From the NCBI RefSeq assembly GCF_900105245.1, contig NZ_FNSZ01000001.1:1116001-1180000 (forward strand): DNA of 64,000 nt. Direction: 5' to 3'. Every line of letters starts with the position of its first letter. The stretch's first letter is position 1. Source of the DNA: Streptomyces sp. 1222.5. Lineage in GTDB: Bacteria; Actinomycetota; Actinomycetes; Streptomycetales; Streptomycetaceae. Shown piece after piece: positions 1-8,603 of this stretch. The notes beneath the pieces were generated by a model. That model had not been told where the DNA came from, made no database searches, and was given only the letters and a program-made list of their open reading frames with translations. The translations under genes and the position numbers were made by a program.

Positions 1-94
1 TGACCCCGGCTCGACCGCTGGTCGGGGCATATTCGTTCGGTGATGTCGGTGCTCTCCGTTACAGTGACGGCGCTGAACCGGAGGGGAGACGACA

Positions 95-799
95 GTGCAG
101 GTCAGGGTGGGGTCCGTAGGAAGCCGAGCGATCGTGGCGGTTGCGCTGGCAGCTGTGCTCGGCGGTTGCGCGGGTACGGCGGACGACGACGGGAAGAAGG
201 GCGCGAGCGCATCGCCGACCGCCAAGGGCGAGAGCACGGGGTCCGGGGGCGGGGCGGCCGCGCGCGGGGGGACGATCGGCGCGGCCGGTTCCGCCTGCGA
301 ACTGCCCGTCAGCTTCGGCCTCGCCAAGGACTGGAAGCCCAAGGCGATCGACGCCGAGGCCCAGCTGGCGAAGGCGTCGAAGGGCTCCGACGACGATCTG
401 AGCGGCGCGCTCGCCGAGAGCTTCCTCCGCCAGGGCCCGGTCACCGCCGCCTGTGAGATCGACGCCAAGCCGGCCGGCAAGATCGGCTTCCTGCGCGTGT
501 GGACCGGCAAGAAGGGCGACGCCGACGCGGGCGGTGTGCTCCGCGCGTTCGTCGCCGCCGAGGACAACGTCAGCAAGGCGAAGTACCGTCCGTTCAAGAC
601 CGGTGGCGGCGTGTCCGCCGTGGAGGTGGAGTACCTCTACACGAGCAAGCTCCTGGACGAGACCAAGAAGGAGAGCGCCTTCGCGGTCGCCACTCCCGAC
701 GGCCCGGTCGTCCTGCACCTCGGCGGCATGGACACCGAGGAGCACGAGGCGATGCGCCCCGCCTACGACCTCGCCAAGCAGACCCTCGAACTCGCCTGA
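95..799 (+). CDS. Secreted lipoprotein of unknown function
   Basis: The 234-residue protein begins with a short basic N-terminus, a hydrophobic stretch and the lipobox L-G-G-C, with Cys at about residue 25. It should therefore be exported, cleaved by signal peptidase II and lipidated on the outer face of the membrane. A Gly/Ser/Thr-rich linker (about residues 26-65) follows the Cys. The remaining roughly 170 residues are a soluble domain I do not recognise. The GTG start is chosen because a GGAGGGGAG-like ribosome site lies just upstream and the signal sequence begins directly there. The gene converges on the acetyltransferase gene to its right. The lipoprotein call is firm; the function is unknown. 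Confidence 0.85.
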   Translation: MQVRVGSVGSRAIVAVALAAVLGGCAGTADDDGKKGASASPTAKGESTGSGGGAAARGGTIGAAGSACELPVSFGLAKDWKPKAIDAEAQLAKASKGSDDDLSGALAESFLRQGPVTAACEIDAKPAGKIGFLRVWTGKKGDADAGGVLRAFVAAEDNVSKAKYRPFKTGGGVSAVEVEYLYTSKLLDETKKESAFAVATPDGPVVLHLGGMDTEEHEAMRPAYDLAKQTLELA

Positions 800-820
800 G
801 GGCCGCCGCCCGCGCCGCGC

Positions 821-1453
821 TCAGTCCGGCGCGGTGGCCCGCCCCAGATAGGTGAGGGGGCCCGCGTCGGCGACCGCGATCTCGTGAAAGCCGACCCGGT
901 CGTAGAAGGCGCGGGCGGCGGTGTTGACGGTGACCATGCCGAGGTGGACCGCCTGGACGCCCCGTCCGTGCAGAGCGTCCAGGAAGGTGCGCAGCAGGGC
1001 GCGGCCGTGCCCGCGGCCCTGCCAGGGGGGCAGCAGGTCGATGTGCAAGTGGGCGGGGTACTCGCCGAGTTCGGTTACGAGCATCCGCTCCGGGTGGTGC
1101 AGGAGCCGGATCATCTCCTCGGAGGGCGTACGGGGCGGCACCGCGGGCGCCGGGTAGCGGTCGGCCAGCCGGGGTATCCAGGTGCGCCGGAAGTCCTCGA
1201 CGAAGCGCCCGGTGTCCGCTGTGCCGACGATGTAGCCCACGGTCCGGCCCGTACCGTCGTCCAGCACGAACGCGAGATCCGGATCGAGGTGGCAGTACGG
1301 CTCGGTGAAGATCGCCGGCATCAGGCGCCGGTCCGGGTGGACGGCCCGGGAATCGCCGCCGTTGTGCGCGGTACGGACGCAGACGTCCGCCATGTCGTCA
1401 CGGTCGGCGGGACGGTAGGGCCGGATGAGGGGTGCCTGGTCCGATGGGGACAT
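821..1453 (-). CDS. GNAT-family N-acetyltransferase
   Basis: The protein is about 210 residues from the chosen ATG. It has a GNAT fold: an N-terminal RPYRPADRDDMADVC segment, a central beta-sheet core, and the acetyl-CoA loop QGRGHGRALL followed by the typical AARAFYDRVGF motif near the C-terminus. It should transfer an acetyl group from acetyl-CoA to an amine; the substrate cannot be read from sequence. An in-frame ATG lies 51 bp further upstream (1504). I prefer 1453 because a perfect LacI-type palindrome occupies 1473-1486, where transcription control would be expected. The gene is divergent from nothing immediate and follows a very strong terminator serving the amidase gene. Confidence 0.85.
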   Translation of the reverse strand: MSPSDQAPLIRPYRPADRDDMADVCVRTAHNGGDSRAVHPDRRLMPAIFTEPYCHLDPDLAFVLDDGTGRTVGYIVGTADTGRFVEDFRRTWIPRLADRYPAPAVPPRTPSEEMIRLLHHPERMLVTELGEYPAHLHIDLLPPWQGRGHGRALLRTFLDALHGRGVQAVHLGMVTVNTAARAFYDRVGFHEIAVADAGPLTYLGRATAPD

Positions 1454-1472
1454 GCGGCCATCCTGCTCGCTC

Positions 1473-1486
1473 TGGGAGCGCTCCCA
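1473..1486. promoter_or_regulatory. CebR/CelR-type LacI-family operator
   Basis: The 14-bp sequence TGGGAGCGCTCCCA is a perfect palindrome. It is identical to the published binding site of CebR (Streptomyces) and CelR (Thermobifida), the cello-oligosaccharide-responsive repressors of cellulase genes. It lies 20-33 bp upstream of the preferred start of the GNAT gene. That this gene is CebR-controlled is inference. Confidence 0.7.
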
Positions 1487-1505
1487 CAAGTCCGGGGACG
1501 GCAAA

Positions 1506-1545
1506 GGCCCGCCCGGTACACCACCGATGGTGTACCGGGCGGGCC
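1506..1545. terminator. Strong stem-loop terminator
   Basis: An 18-bp perfect stem (1506-1523 paired with 1528-1545) encloses a 4-nt CCGA loop. It lies 35 bp past the stop codon of the leftward amidase-like gene and separates it from the CebR box of the next gene. It has no T-tract, as is common for actinomycete terminators. Confidence 0.85.
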
Positions 1546-1580
1546 GGGTTCCGGTGCAGGGCGCGTGGCGCGCCCCCGGA

Positions 1581-2756
1581 TCAGGTGCGGTAGGCGTAGA
1601 ACGCCGCGGTCGGGTACGACGCGACGAGGCTGGCCACCGACCGGTTGTACGTGTTGGTCGAGTGGTACGTCACGTACGGCACACCGGAGCGGTCGCGGTA
1701 GGTGACGATCATCGAGTGGTCCTTGGACCCGTCCCGGTTGAAGTCCATCTGCAGGACGTCGCCGACGTCGAGCTGGTAGACGTTCGCCAGGCTGGTGACC
1801 CGCTTGGACGACAGGGCGAACCAGGAGAACTCGTTCACACCGACGAAGGAGTCGGACTGGATGTCGGCGGTGCCGAACCACTTGTGCCAGTCGTTGGTGT
1901 AACCGGGCACGTGCTTCCAGCCGCCCGCCTTCAGGGACTGGCTGACGAAGTTGGTGCAGTCGCCCCCGGCACCCTGCCCGTTGAAGTCCGGGTAGGCGGT
2001 GTTGTAGTTCTTCCAGTACTTGGCCGCGTACGTGGCCATGGCCTGGTAGTTGTACCCGGTGGCCGAGAAGTTCTTCGGATTGGCCGGGGCCGGCCAGGAG
2101 GTGGCCGAGCGGGTCGCGTCCGGCGGGCTGTCGTCCGCGGTCTTCACCGAGGGCACGGACGGCTTGGCGACCTGGTTGACGGCCAGGTAGCCGTCGTCCG
2201 TGTCGTGGATGCCGGTGAGCTGCCAGTCGCCCTTGCGGTCGGCCTGGAAGGTCAGCTCGTGGTGGGCCTGGAAACCGGTGGTCTTCTGGTCCTTCGACAC
2301 CGGGCGCTCGTAGGTGAGCGTCGTCGTCTCGGTCACGGCGACCTTGGCCCGGCGGCCGTCGACCTGGGTGGCGTCCAGGACGACCTTCGTGGCGCCCGCG
2401 CTGTACTTCTCGCCGAGCTTGGCGAGCACGCTGCGGCGGTCACGCAGCTGTCCCAGGGCGGAGTCCTGCCGGCGGGTCTGACCACCGGACAGCCGCACCG
2501 ACCCGGAGAACCCGGCGGCGTGGCGGGTCCGGGACTTCCCGGTGCCGTCCACGAGGGCCTGGGTGCGGTCGGTGAACACCGCGTCGGCCAGACGCTGGAA
2601 GGTCGCCTTGGTCCTGGCGTCCACCGTCGGGTCGTCGGTCACCGCCGCGCCCGCGCTCCAGTTGGGCACCAGCGCCACGCCGGCGACCACCGAGGCGGCG
2701 GCGACCGTGACTATGGAGGCGCGGCGCCCCTTACGGCTCAGTCTTCTCGATTTCAA
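1581..2756 (-). CDS. Secreted amidase-domain protein (CHAP/NlpC-like cysteine fold)
   Basis: The 391-residue protein has an N-terminal Tat/Sec-like signal (basic KSRRLSRKGRRAS, then a hydrophobic core ending near residue 38). The middle is a SnoaL/NTF2-like or linker region carrying charged beta-strand patterns. The C-terminal third matches the 'putative amidase domain' family: GDCTNFVSQSL with the presumed catalytic Cys near residue 267, DHSMIVTYRD near 347 supplying a His, and a terminal YHSTNTYNRS segment. Such proteins are exported and probably hydrolyse amide bonds in peptidoglycan or peptides. The substrate is unknown. A strong terminator follows the gene. Confidence 0.85.
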   Translation of the reverse strand: MKSRRLSRKGRRASIVTVAAASVVAGVALVPNWSAGAAVTDDPTVDARTKATFQRLADAVFTDRTQALVDGTGKSRTRHAAGFSGSVRLSGGQTRRQDSALGQLRDRRSVLAKLGEKYSAGATKVVLDATQVDGRRAKVAVTETTTLTYERPVSKDQKTTGFQAHHELTFQADRKGDWQLTGIHDTDDGYLAVNQVAKPSVPSVKTADDSPPDATRSATSWPAPANPKNFSATGYNYQAMATYAAKYWKNYNTAYPDFNGQGAGGDCTNFVSQSLKAGGWKHVPGYTNDWHKWFGTADIQSDSFVGVNEFSWFALSSKRVTSLANVYQLDVGDVLQMDFNRDGSKDHSMIVTYRDRSGVPYVTYHSTNTYNRSVASLVASYPTAAFYAYRT

Positions 2757-2866
2757 TGATGTTCCCCTTCACTCCGGTACACCTACCGGGGGAGTGAGAT
2801 CTTCCCATGTCATGTGCCGGGGTTGTGAAGGGGGTATACGCAAGTGGAATCATCAGACCCCCCAGG

Positions 2867-4156
2867 TCACTTGACCACCGTGGACCAGTCCGGCGACTGG
2901 GCGGGGTCGAGGCTGCGCAGGGCCGTCAGGGTCTCCGGCTTCTGCACGTCCAGCCAGTCGGCCAGCTCCTTGAAGGACACGCACTTGACGCCCTTCTTGG
3001 AGCAGACGTCCTTGACCACCTGGTCGACGGACTTCATGTAGATGCCGCCGTTCCAGTCCTCGAAGTGGTTGCCGATGAACAGCGGCGCCCGGCTGCCGTA
3101 GTACACCCGGTTGAAGCCGGCCATGTACGAGTCCACGGTCTGCTGCTGCCACTGGGGAAACTCGGCCGGATCACCCTGGGTCTCCCCGTCGGACTGGTTG
3201 TAGAGGAAGTTGAAGTCCATCGACAGGCCCTGGTACTTGCCCTTCTCGTACGGCAGCATCTGGAGCGGGAAGTCCCAGATGCCCTTCTTCTTGGAGGGCC
3301 ATATCTGGAAGTCGCCCGGGGAGCTGGCGTCGTAGCGCCAGCCGTAGCTCTTGATGGCCTTCAGCAGGTTCGGCTGGCCCTCCAGGCAGGGCGCGCGGCC
3401 ACCGGTGACCTCCCGCTTGAAGTCGAAGGGCAACGGCGGGACGTCCTTGAAGCCGGTGTTCGTCTTCCAGTGCTCCGCGAAGGAGAAGAACTGGTCGATC
3501 TCGCTCTTCCACTGCTGAACGCTCCAGTCGCCGCCGCCCTTGGCGTCGCAGAAGTGGCCGTTGAAGTGGGTGCCGATCTCGTTGCCCTGCTCGTAGGCGA
3601 GGGAGAGCTGCTCCAGCGTGGTGCGGATGTGGTCGTCGGTGGCGTAGTCGATCGCCGCGTCGCCGGGCGAGTGCATGGGGCCGTGGTACTTGCTCTTCTC
3701 GCTCTTGGGCAGCAGGTAGATGCCGGTGAGGAAGAAGGTCATGTGGGCGTCGTACTGCTTGGCCAGGTCCCGGTAGTGCGAGAAGAGGTGGTCGCTGCCC
3801 TCCAGGGCACCGTCCCAGGAGAACACCACGAACTGGGGCGGCTTCTCCCCCGGCTTGAGGGGCACCGCCTTCAGCTGGCCGCGCTGCGGGCCGGTGTAAG
3901 AGGTGGAGCCGTCGCCGAGCACCCGGGTCTTGCCGTCCCAATGGGGTGTCGCCCCGGCCTTCGGGGCGGTCGAGGGCTTCTTGCCCGCCGAGGCGGCCGG
4001 CGCGGTGTCGTCCGGGCGGCTGAGCGCCAGGTACCCGGCGACCAGCGACGCCACGACGAGGAACGCGGCGAGTGTCAGGACCTTCGGCCGGGTGGTGGCG
4101 GGGAGGCGGCGGCTGGGCGTGGCCCGACGGCGGCCCGTCGGCTTGTTGGTGGGCAT
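2867..4156 (-). CDS. Membrane-anchored polysaccharide-deacetylase-like protein
   Basis: The protein is 429 residues. A basic N-terminus (PTNKPTGRRRATPSRR) precedes a single membrane segment at about residues 27-45, so the rest is extracytoplasmic. The catalytic-fold region opens with FVVFSWDGA (near 107), in the place of the NodB TFDDG motif. GNEIGTHFNGHFC near residue 198 supplies the His pair, as in other deacetylase-like secreted proteins. The first motif has a single Asp, a divergent form, so metal-dependent deacetylation is likely but not certain. The gene sits between two cell-wall genes (amidase-like and PBP) read in the same direction, which fits envelope modification. Confidence 0.8.
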   Translation of the reverse strand: MPTNKPTGRRRATPSRRLPATTRPKVLTLAAFLVVASLVAGYLALSRPDDTAPAASAGKKPSTAPKAGATPHWDGKTRVLGDGSTSYTGPQRGQLKAVPLKPGEKPPQFVVFSWDGALEGSDHLFSHYRDLAKQYDAHMTFFLTGIYLLPKSEKSKYHGPMHSPGDAAIDYATDDHIRTTLEQLSLAYEQGNEIGTHFNGHFCDAKGGGDWSVQQWKSEIDQFFSFAEHWKTNTGFKDVPPLPFDFKREVTGGRAPCLEGQPNLLKAIKSYGWRYDASSPGDFQIWPSKKKGIWDFPLQMLPYEKGKYQGLSMDFNFLYNQSDGETQGDPAEFPQWQQQTVDSYMAGFNRVYYGSRAPLFIGNHFEDWNGGIYMKSVDQVVKDVCSKKGVKCVSFKELADWLDVQKPETLTALRSLDPAQSPDWSTVVK

Positions 4157-4203
4157 GCGCGGCTCATTCTCCGGAGGGGACGTGGAAGGGGCGGGTCTCT
4201 CGG

Positions 4204-6411
4204 TCAGTCAAGACCCGTCGCGGCCGACCAGAGGTCGTACGGGACGCTGTCGGTACTGGTTCCGGCCAGCCCTTCGAGCGGCAGCGGCTCCAGGGACTTC
4301 GTCAGGTCGATCCGGTACACCACGACCGCCGTGGACACGGAGTCGGCGGTTCCGGCGTACCAGGAGGCGGTGTCCTTCTCGGTGGTGCCCGCCTTCCCGC
4401 CCGTCCCCGGCTCGGCGGCGGCCGCCTGCGGGTGCGTCGCGCGGAACGAGTCGACGAGTGCCTCGCTGACGTCCTCGGCCACCTGGGCGCCGATCGCGCG
4501 GTGCGCGCGCGGGACGGTCAGCGCGACCGGCGCGCCGTTGCGGGTGATGCGGCGCACCGAGTACGGCTCGGTGTGCGTGCCCCCGGCGGCGAAGGTGGCG
4601 TAGCCACTGGCCATCCGGATCGCGCTGGGTGTCGAGCTGCCCAGCGAGAGGGCGGGCACCTGCGGGCCCATGCTGGAGGGCAGCAGCCCGGAGGCCTCGG
4701 CGGTCTGGCGGACCCGTTCCAGACCGGTGTCCATCCCGAGCTGCATGAACGGGGTGTTCACCGACTGGGTGAGAGCCTGGCGCAGGGTGATCCGGCCGTA
4801 GGACTTGCGGCCCTCGTTGTGCGCGGCGACCTTCTTGCCGCTGCGGTCCCAGTAGGGGCCCTCGGGGGTGGTGACGGGCACGCCGTCGTCTCCGTCGTAG
4901 ACGCTGTCCGGGGTGACCGGGGTCGCGGGGCCGCCGCGGGTGAGGTGGGCACCGTGCTCGAGGCCCGCGGCGTAGACGAATGGCTGGAACGCGCTTCCGG
5001 CGGGAACGGTGGTGGCGTTGGACTCGTTGTAGCCCTGCTTGCGGTGGTCGGGACCGCCGTAGACGGCGAGGATGCGTCCGTCGGTGGCGACCGAGGCACC
5101 CCCGTAGTGCCCGTTCTTCGCGGCCTTGGGGTTCTCCCGTCCGGCCTTCTTGCGGGCCTGGGTGACGGCGTCGGTGAGCGCCTTCTCCCGCTTTCGGTCG
5201 AAGGTCGTGTAGATCTGGTATCCGCCCAGGTCGAACTGTTTGTCGGTCAGGTGGCCGGCCTTCTTGGCGTACTGCGAGGCCAGCTCCACCAGGTAGTCGC
5301 TCTGCTCACCGGTGTTGTAGAGCGGGTTGCTCTTCAGCGGCTCCGGGAACGTCTTGTACGTGGCCCGCTCCCGAGGCGACAGCTTGCCGATCTTGACCAT
5401 GCGGTCGAGGATCCAGGTCCAGCGCTCCTCGGCCCGCTGGTGGTTGGCCTTGCCAAGGGTGGGGTCGTAGAGGCTGGCGCCCTTGAGCAGCGAGGCCAGC
5501 ATGGCCGCCTCGGAGGCGTTGAGCTTGCTGACGTCCTTGCCGTAATACGCTTGCGCGGCCCGCTGGATGCCGTAGGTGCCGCGCCCGAACCAACTGGTGT
5601 TGAGGTAGCCCTCGAGGATCTTGTCCTTGCTCATCTTGTTGTCGAGCTTGAGGGCGATCATCGCTTCGGTGAATTTCCGGGTAATGGTCCGGTTCTGCGT
5701 AAGATAAACGTTCTTCACGTACTGCTGAGTGATGGTGGAACCACCTTCGGTGTCCCCCTGACCCACCGTGCGGTACAGAGCCCTGGTGAGGCCTTTGACG
5801 GAAACACCCGGATCCGTATAGAAATTCTGGTTCTCCGCCGCGAGCACGGCCCAGCGGACGTCCTCGGGTATGTCCTTCAACGGCATCGCCTGCCGCTGCA
5901 CCCACCCGGTGCGCGCCATCGGCGTGCCGTCGGACCAGAAGTAGACGTTGTCCTGCTGCGTGGCGTACGTGTTGAGGTTGCTCGGTATGTCGGTGAGCGC
6001 GTACGCGGTGAAGAGGAACGCCCCGAGGAGGCTGAACGCTCCCAGGATTCCGCCGATCCACTGGCGCCAGGAGGGTATCCAGCGCCGCCACCCGGTGCGA
6101 TTGGGCCGGGGGTAGAGAGGCTTGAGACGGCGTGCGTACGGCGCGAGCCGGCGGGCGTACGGGGCCAGCGGCGCGAGCGCCCGCGCCAGCGGCACCGTGA
6201 CGCGCTCCTGGGCCGAGGGCCGGGCACTGCGCCGGCGCTCGGCCCGGCCGCCCCCGGCGACCGGCTCGGGCGGCGGCACCCGCAGTTGCATGGTCTCGTC
6301 CGCTCGTGGAGCGCCGACCCTCAGGAAGAGGGTCTCGTCGCCGTCGAACGAGCCCTCGTCACGACCGCCCCTTTTCCCGGGCCGGTCCTCCCCCTGCGAC
6401 GCCTCGGTCAC
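4204..6411 (-). CDS. Class A penicillin-binding protein with altered transpeptidase motifs
   Basis: The protein is about 735 residues from a GTG at 6411, preceded by AAAGGGG; a longer in-frame extension to 6819 lacks coding character. Order: a cytoplasmic Arg/Pro-rich tail, a membrane segment near 115-137, a GT51 glycosyltransferase domain (ENQNFYTDPGV near 190; GGSTITQQYVKN near 222), then a transpeptidase domain. The glycosyltransferase motifs are intact, so it should polymerise lipid II glycan chains. The transpeptidase motifs are unusual: the usual S-x-x-K reads SAFQ (Ser473, Gln476), SVN is normal (near 549), and K-T-G reads KAG (near 672). Cross-linking activity is therefore doubtful. 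The intergenic region upstream is AT-rich and probably holds its promoter. Confidence 0.9.
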   Translation of the reverse strand: MTEASQGEDRPGKRGGRDEGSFDGDETLFLRVGAPRADETMQLRVPPPEPVAGGGRAERRRSARPSAQERVTVPLARALAPLAPYARRLAPYARRLKPLYPRPNRTGWRRWIPSWRQWIGGILGAFSLLGAFLFTAYALTDIPSNLNTYATQQDNVYFWSDGTPMARTGWVQRQAMPLKDIPEDVRWAVLAAENQNFYTDPGVSVKGLTRALYRTVGQGDTEGGSTITQQYVKNVYLTQNRTITRKFTEAMIALKLDNKMSKDKILEGYLNTSWFGRGTYGIQRAAQAYYGKDVSKLNASEAAMLASLLKGASLYDPTLGKANHQRAEERWTWILDRMVKIGKLSPRERATYKTFPEPLKSNPLYNTGEQSDYLVELASQYAKKAGHLTDKQFDLGGYQIYTTFDRKREKALTDAVTQARKKAGRENPKAAKNGHYGGASVATDGRILAVYGGPDHRKQGYNESNATTVPAGSAFQPFVYAAGLEHGAHLTRGGPATPVTPDSVYDGDDGVPVTTPEGPYWDRSGKKVAAHNEGRKSYGRITLRQALTQSVNTPFMQLGMDTGLERVRQTAEASGLLPSSMGPQVPALSLGSSTPSAIRMASGYATFAAGGTHTEPYSVRRITRNGAPVALTVPRAHRAIGAQVAEDVSEALVDSFRATHPQAAAAEPGTGGKAGTTEKDTASWYAGTADSVSTAVVVYRIDLTKSLEPLPLEGLAGTSTDSVPYDLWSAATGLD

Positions 6412-6754
6412 GGCGCCCCTTTCTACGTGCTTGATCTTGCTCGCGCGGGTGAACTGAACAACCTCGCAGCGGCATTCACAAGTTATCAGCGAAACTTTCG
6501 ATTCCCGCGCACACGTGTCCGATGAAATGCAACACTCATGAAACATTGAGTCGTGGCCGCACTCACTCCGGCAGGCCCCCGCAGGCGTCGGCGCCCGCCT
6601 CGTCGGCCGCGGCGAAACGGTCAAACCATCGCCAACGGCGCACTTGTCGCGAGGGTCCGGTCGGCGGGCGCGGCGTCGCGCTTCCGCACGCCGTTGCCCG
6701 GACGGCAGGCAGGGAAAGGGTCTCTCCCGAGAACGGCGAGTGGGGAGATCCGGC
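6412..6754. other. Intergenic region upstream of the PBP gene
   Basis: These 343 bp lie between the divergent PBP and EF-hand pseudogene. The part nearest the PBP (about 6420-6550) is conspicuously AT-richer than its surroundings and is the likely promoter region of the leftward PBP gene. A good ribosome site (GGGGAG) at 6742-6747 precedes the pseudogene start. I see no further gene. Confidence 0.5.
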
Positions 6755-7320
6755 ATGGCCGGTGAGTTCCAGCGGAACAAGCTCCGGGCGATGTTCGACG
6801 CGTTCGACGCGGACGGCAACGGCTACCTTGAGCAGCAGGACTTCGAAGCGCTCACCGCCAGGTGATGCCGTACGCCGCGGGTGGCCGGGGAGCCGGCGCC
6901 GGCAGGGCGGGTGGAGAACGTGATGATGGGCTGGTGGGGCGCCTCGCGGCGGCAACCGGCCCGGGCGGCGCCGCCCGGATCGACATGGACGGGATTCTCG
7001 GCGTGGCCGATCGGCTGCCCGCCATGCGCGCGGAGACGACGGCCACGCCGACGTCGTCTTCGACGCCGTGGACGACGACCGGGACTGCCGGATCTCGCGG
7101 ACCGAACACCGGCGGCTCATCCACGCCTGGCACGGTCGGCCCGTCGAGACCGCAGACGTCTTCGACCACCTCGGCCAGGACGGCGACGGCTGTCTCTCCC
7201 GCTCCGAGTGCGCATTCCTGTGGACGCAGTTCTGGACGAGCGACGACCCGGGGGACCCCGGCAACCTCATGTGCGGTCCGCTCGGCGGTGGGGTGGCCCG
7301 GAGCCGCACGCCACCCCACG
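6755..7320 (+). pseudogene. Decayed EF-hand calcium-binding protein
   Basis: A GGGGAG ribosome site and ATG open a frame encoding a clear EF-hand (DADGNGYLEQQD), but a TGA stops it after 36 codons. The same frame continues past the stop to about 6940. The homology then moves to a second frame (ARIDMDGILGVADRLPAMR, about 6975-7035). It moves again to a third (VVFDAVDDDRDCRISRTE, then HAWHGRPVETADVFDHL, about 7050-7310). Together the pieces make a four-EF-hand calmodulin-like protein of roughly 180 residues, a family common in Streptomyces. The fourth loop reads GQDGDGCLSRSE, having lost its first Asp. One nonsense codon and two frame changes argue for a pseudogene rather than one sequencing error. 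The exact end is uncertain. Confidence 0.75.
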
Positions 7321-7326
7321 CCGTGG

Positions 7327-7366
7327 CACGCGGGGCTCCGCCGTCGTGCACACGGAACCCCGCGTG
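7327..7366. terminator. Stem-loop terminator after the serine protease gene
   Basis: Arms 7327-7340 and 7353-7366 pair over 14 bp with one mismatch or wobble, 15 bp beyond the stop codon of the leftward protease gene. Confidence 0.7.
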
Positions 7367-7380
7367 TCCAAGGGCCGCGG

Positions 7381-8556
7381 TCAGGCCGTGTGCAGGGTCA
7401 GGCCGTAGCGGTTCAGGATCTCGTTGACCGGCTGGAACCAGGTCTCGCCGCCGCCGGAGCAGTTGCCCCAGCCGCCGGAGGTGACGCCCTGGGCCTGGTC
7501 ACCGCTGATGAAGGAGCCGCCGGAGTCACCGGGCTCGGCGCAGACGCTCGTCTTCGTCACCTCGTGCACGGCACCCTGGCTGTAGTTGACGGTCTCGTTC
7601 AGGGCGAGCACCGTGCCGCAGTGCCAATGGGAGGTCGATCCCGAGCGGCAGATCGAGGAGCCGGGGGGCGCGACGGCCGAGCCACGCACGAGCTGGTCGG
7701 ACACCTGACCCCAGCCGAGGACGACCGGAACCGTCCACCAGCCGCTGCCGACGCTCACCCAGGCGTAGTCGTTGTCCGGGAACGAGGAGCCCTGGAAGGT
7801 GCCGATGTAGGAGTGGTCCCAGCCGCTGACTCCGGCGCCCGGCTGTCCGCAGTGCCCGGCGGTCACGAAGCCGCCGTACACCGAGAAGCCTATGGAGCAG
7901 CGGACGTTGCCCGTGTAGTAGGGGTCGCCGCCGACGGTGCCGGCGGCGAAGGTCCGCGGGGCCGCGGAGACGGTCCCGACGGTGACGGGGCCCGCCTTCC
8001 GGGCTCGTGACAGGAAGCGCCGGACATCGTTGTCAGCACGTCGGCCGCGCACGATGTCGACCACCACCGTGTTGGCCCTGGGGTCGACGCGCCAGCTGCT
8101 GACCCCCGAGGGGGCCGGGAGCCGGTCGATGCGCGCCTTGACGGCCTTCAGTCGCCGGGCGCTGTGGGCGACCGTGCGGACGTCGGCTCCCGCCGCCTCG
8201 ATCGCCCGGACGGTTGCCGTGGGGGCGTTGGGTGTGAGCGCCACCGCGAGCCGTCCGCGCGTGGCGTCGTACCAGGATCCTCCGTAGGTGTTCGCGGCGA
8301 TTCGGCGCACCTTCGGGTCGAGGGCGGAGGCAGCCTTCTCCGACGCCAGCCGCGTCTCGGCCTGCTTCCTGGTGAGACCGAGATCCCTGCTCATGGCGGC
8401 CACGATCGAGTCGGACGCCGGCTTCGGGGACGGGGTGGGGAGGGCTCGCTCCGGCGCGGGCCTGGCCGCCGCGGCGGGGAACGCGCTCGCCGCGCCCCAT
8501 CCTCCGACGGTCAGGAGTGCGGCCAGGACCACGTGCACAAGTCTGCGTTCGCTCAT
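7381..8556 (-). CDS. Secreted alpha-lytic/streptogrisin-type serine protease
   Basis: The 391-residue precursor has a signal peptide (about 1-30), an alpha-lytic-protease-type pro-region (about 50-200) and a chymotrypsin-fold (S1 family) mature domain. The triad is visible: His in FVTAGHCGQ, Asp in DNDYAWVSV, Ser in CAEPGDSGGSF. Paired cysteines flank the His and Ser as in streptogrisins. The pro-region should fold the enzyme and then be removed by autocleavage, giving an extracellular endopeptidase of about 19 kDa. GVTSGGWGNC is the typical substrate-pocket strand. A perfect LacI-type palindrome sits 48 bp upstream of the start, suggesting sugar-responsive control. Confidence 0.92.
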   Translation of the reverse strand: MSERRLVHVVLAALLTVGGWGAASAFPAAAARPAPERALPTPSPKPASDSIVAAMSRDLGLTRKQAETRLASEKAASALDPKVRRIAANTYGGSWYDATRGRLAVALTPNAPTATVRAIEAAGADVRTVAHSARRLKAVKARIDRLPAPSGVSSWRVDPRANTVVVDIVRGRRADNDVRRFLSRARKAGPVTVGTVSAAPRTFAAGTVGGDPYYTGNVRCSIGFSVYGGFVTAGHCGQPGAGVSGWDHSYIGTFQGSSFPDNDYAWVSVGSGWWTVPVVLGWGQVSDQLVRGSAVAPPGSSICRSGSTSHWHCGTVLALNETVNYSQGAVHEVTKTSVCAEPGDSGGSFISGDQAQGVTSGGWGNCSGGGETWFQPVNEILNRYGLTLHTA

Positions 8557-8603
8557 GGGGGGTTGCCCTTCGTCGTTCGAGTGGGGGGCGGGACAGTGGT
8601 TCG

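Noticed and set aside
1454..1504. Longer start of the GNAT gene at 1504
   Set aside because: It would put the perfect LacI-type operator inside the coding region and has no better ribosome site.
4072..6525. An 817-codon open frame antisense to the PBP gene
   Set aside because: Its translation is low complexity with no motif. The PBP on the other strand has clear domain motifs, so this is a GC-bias shadow.
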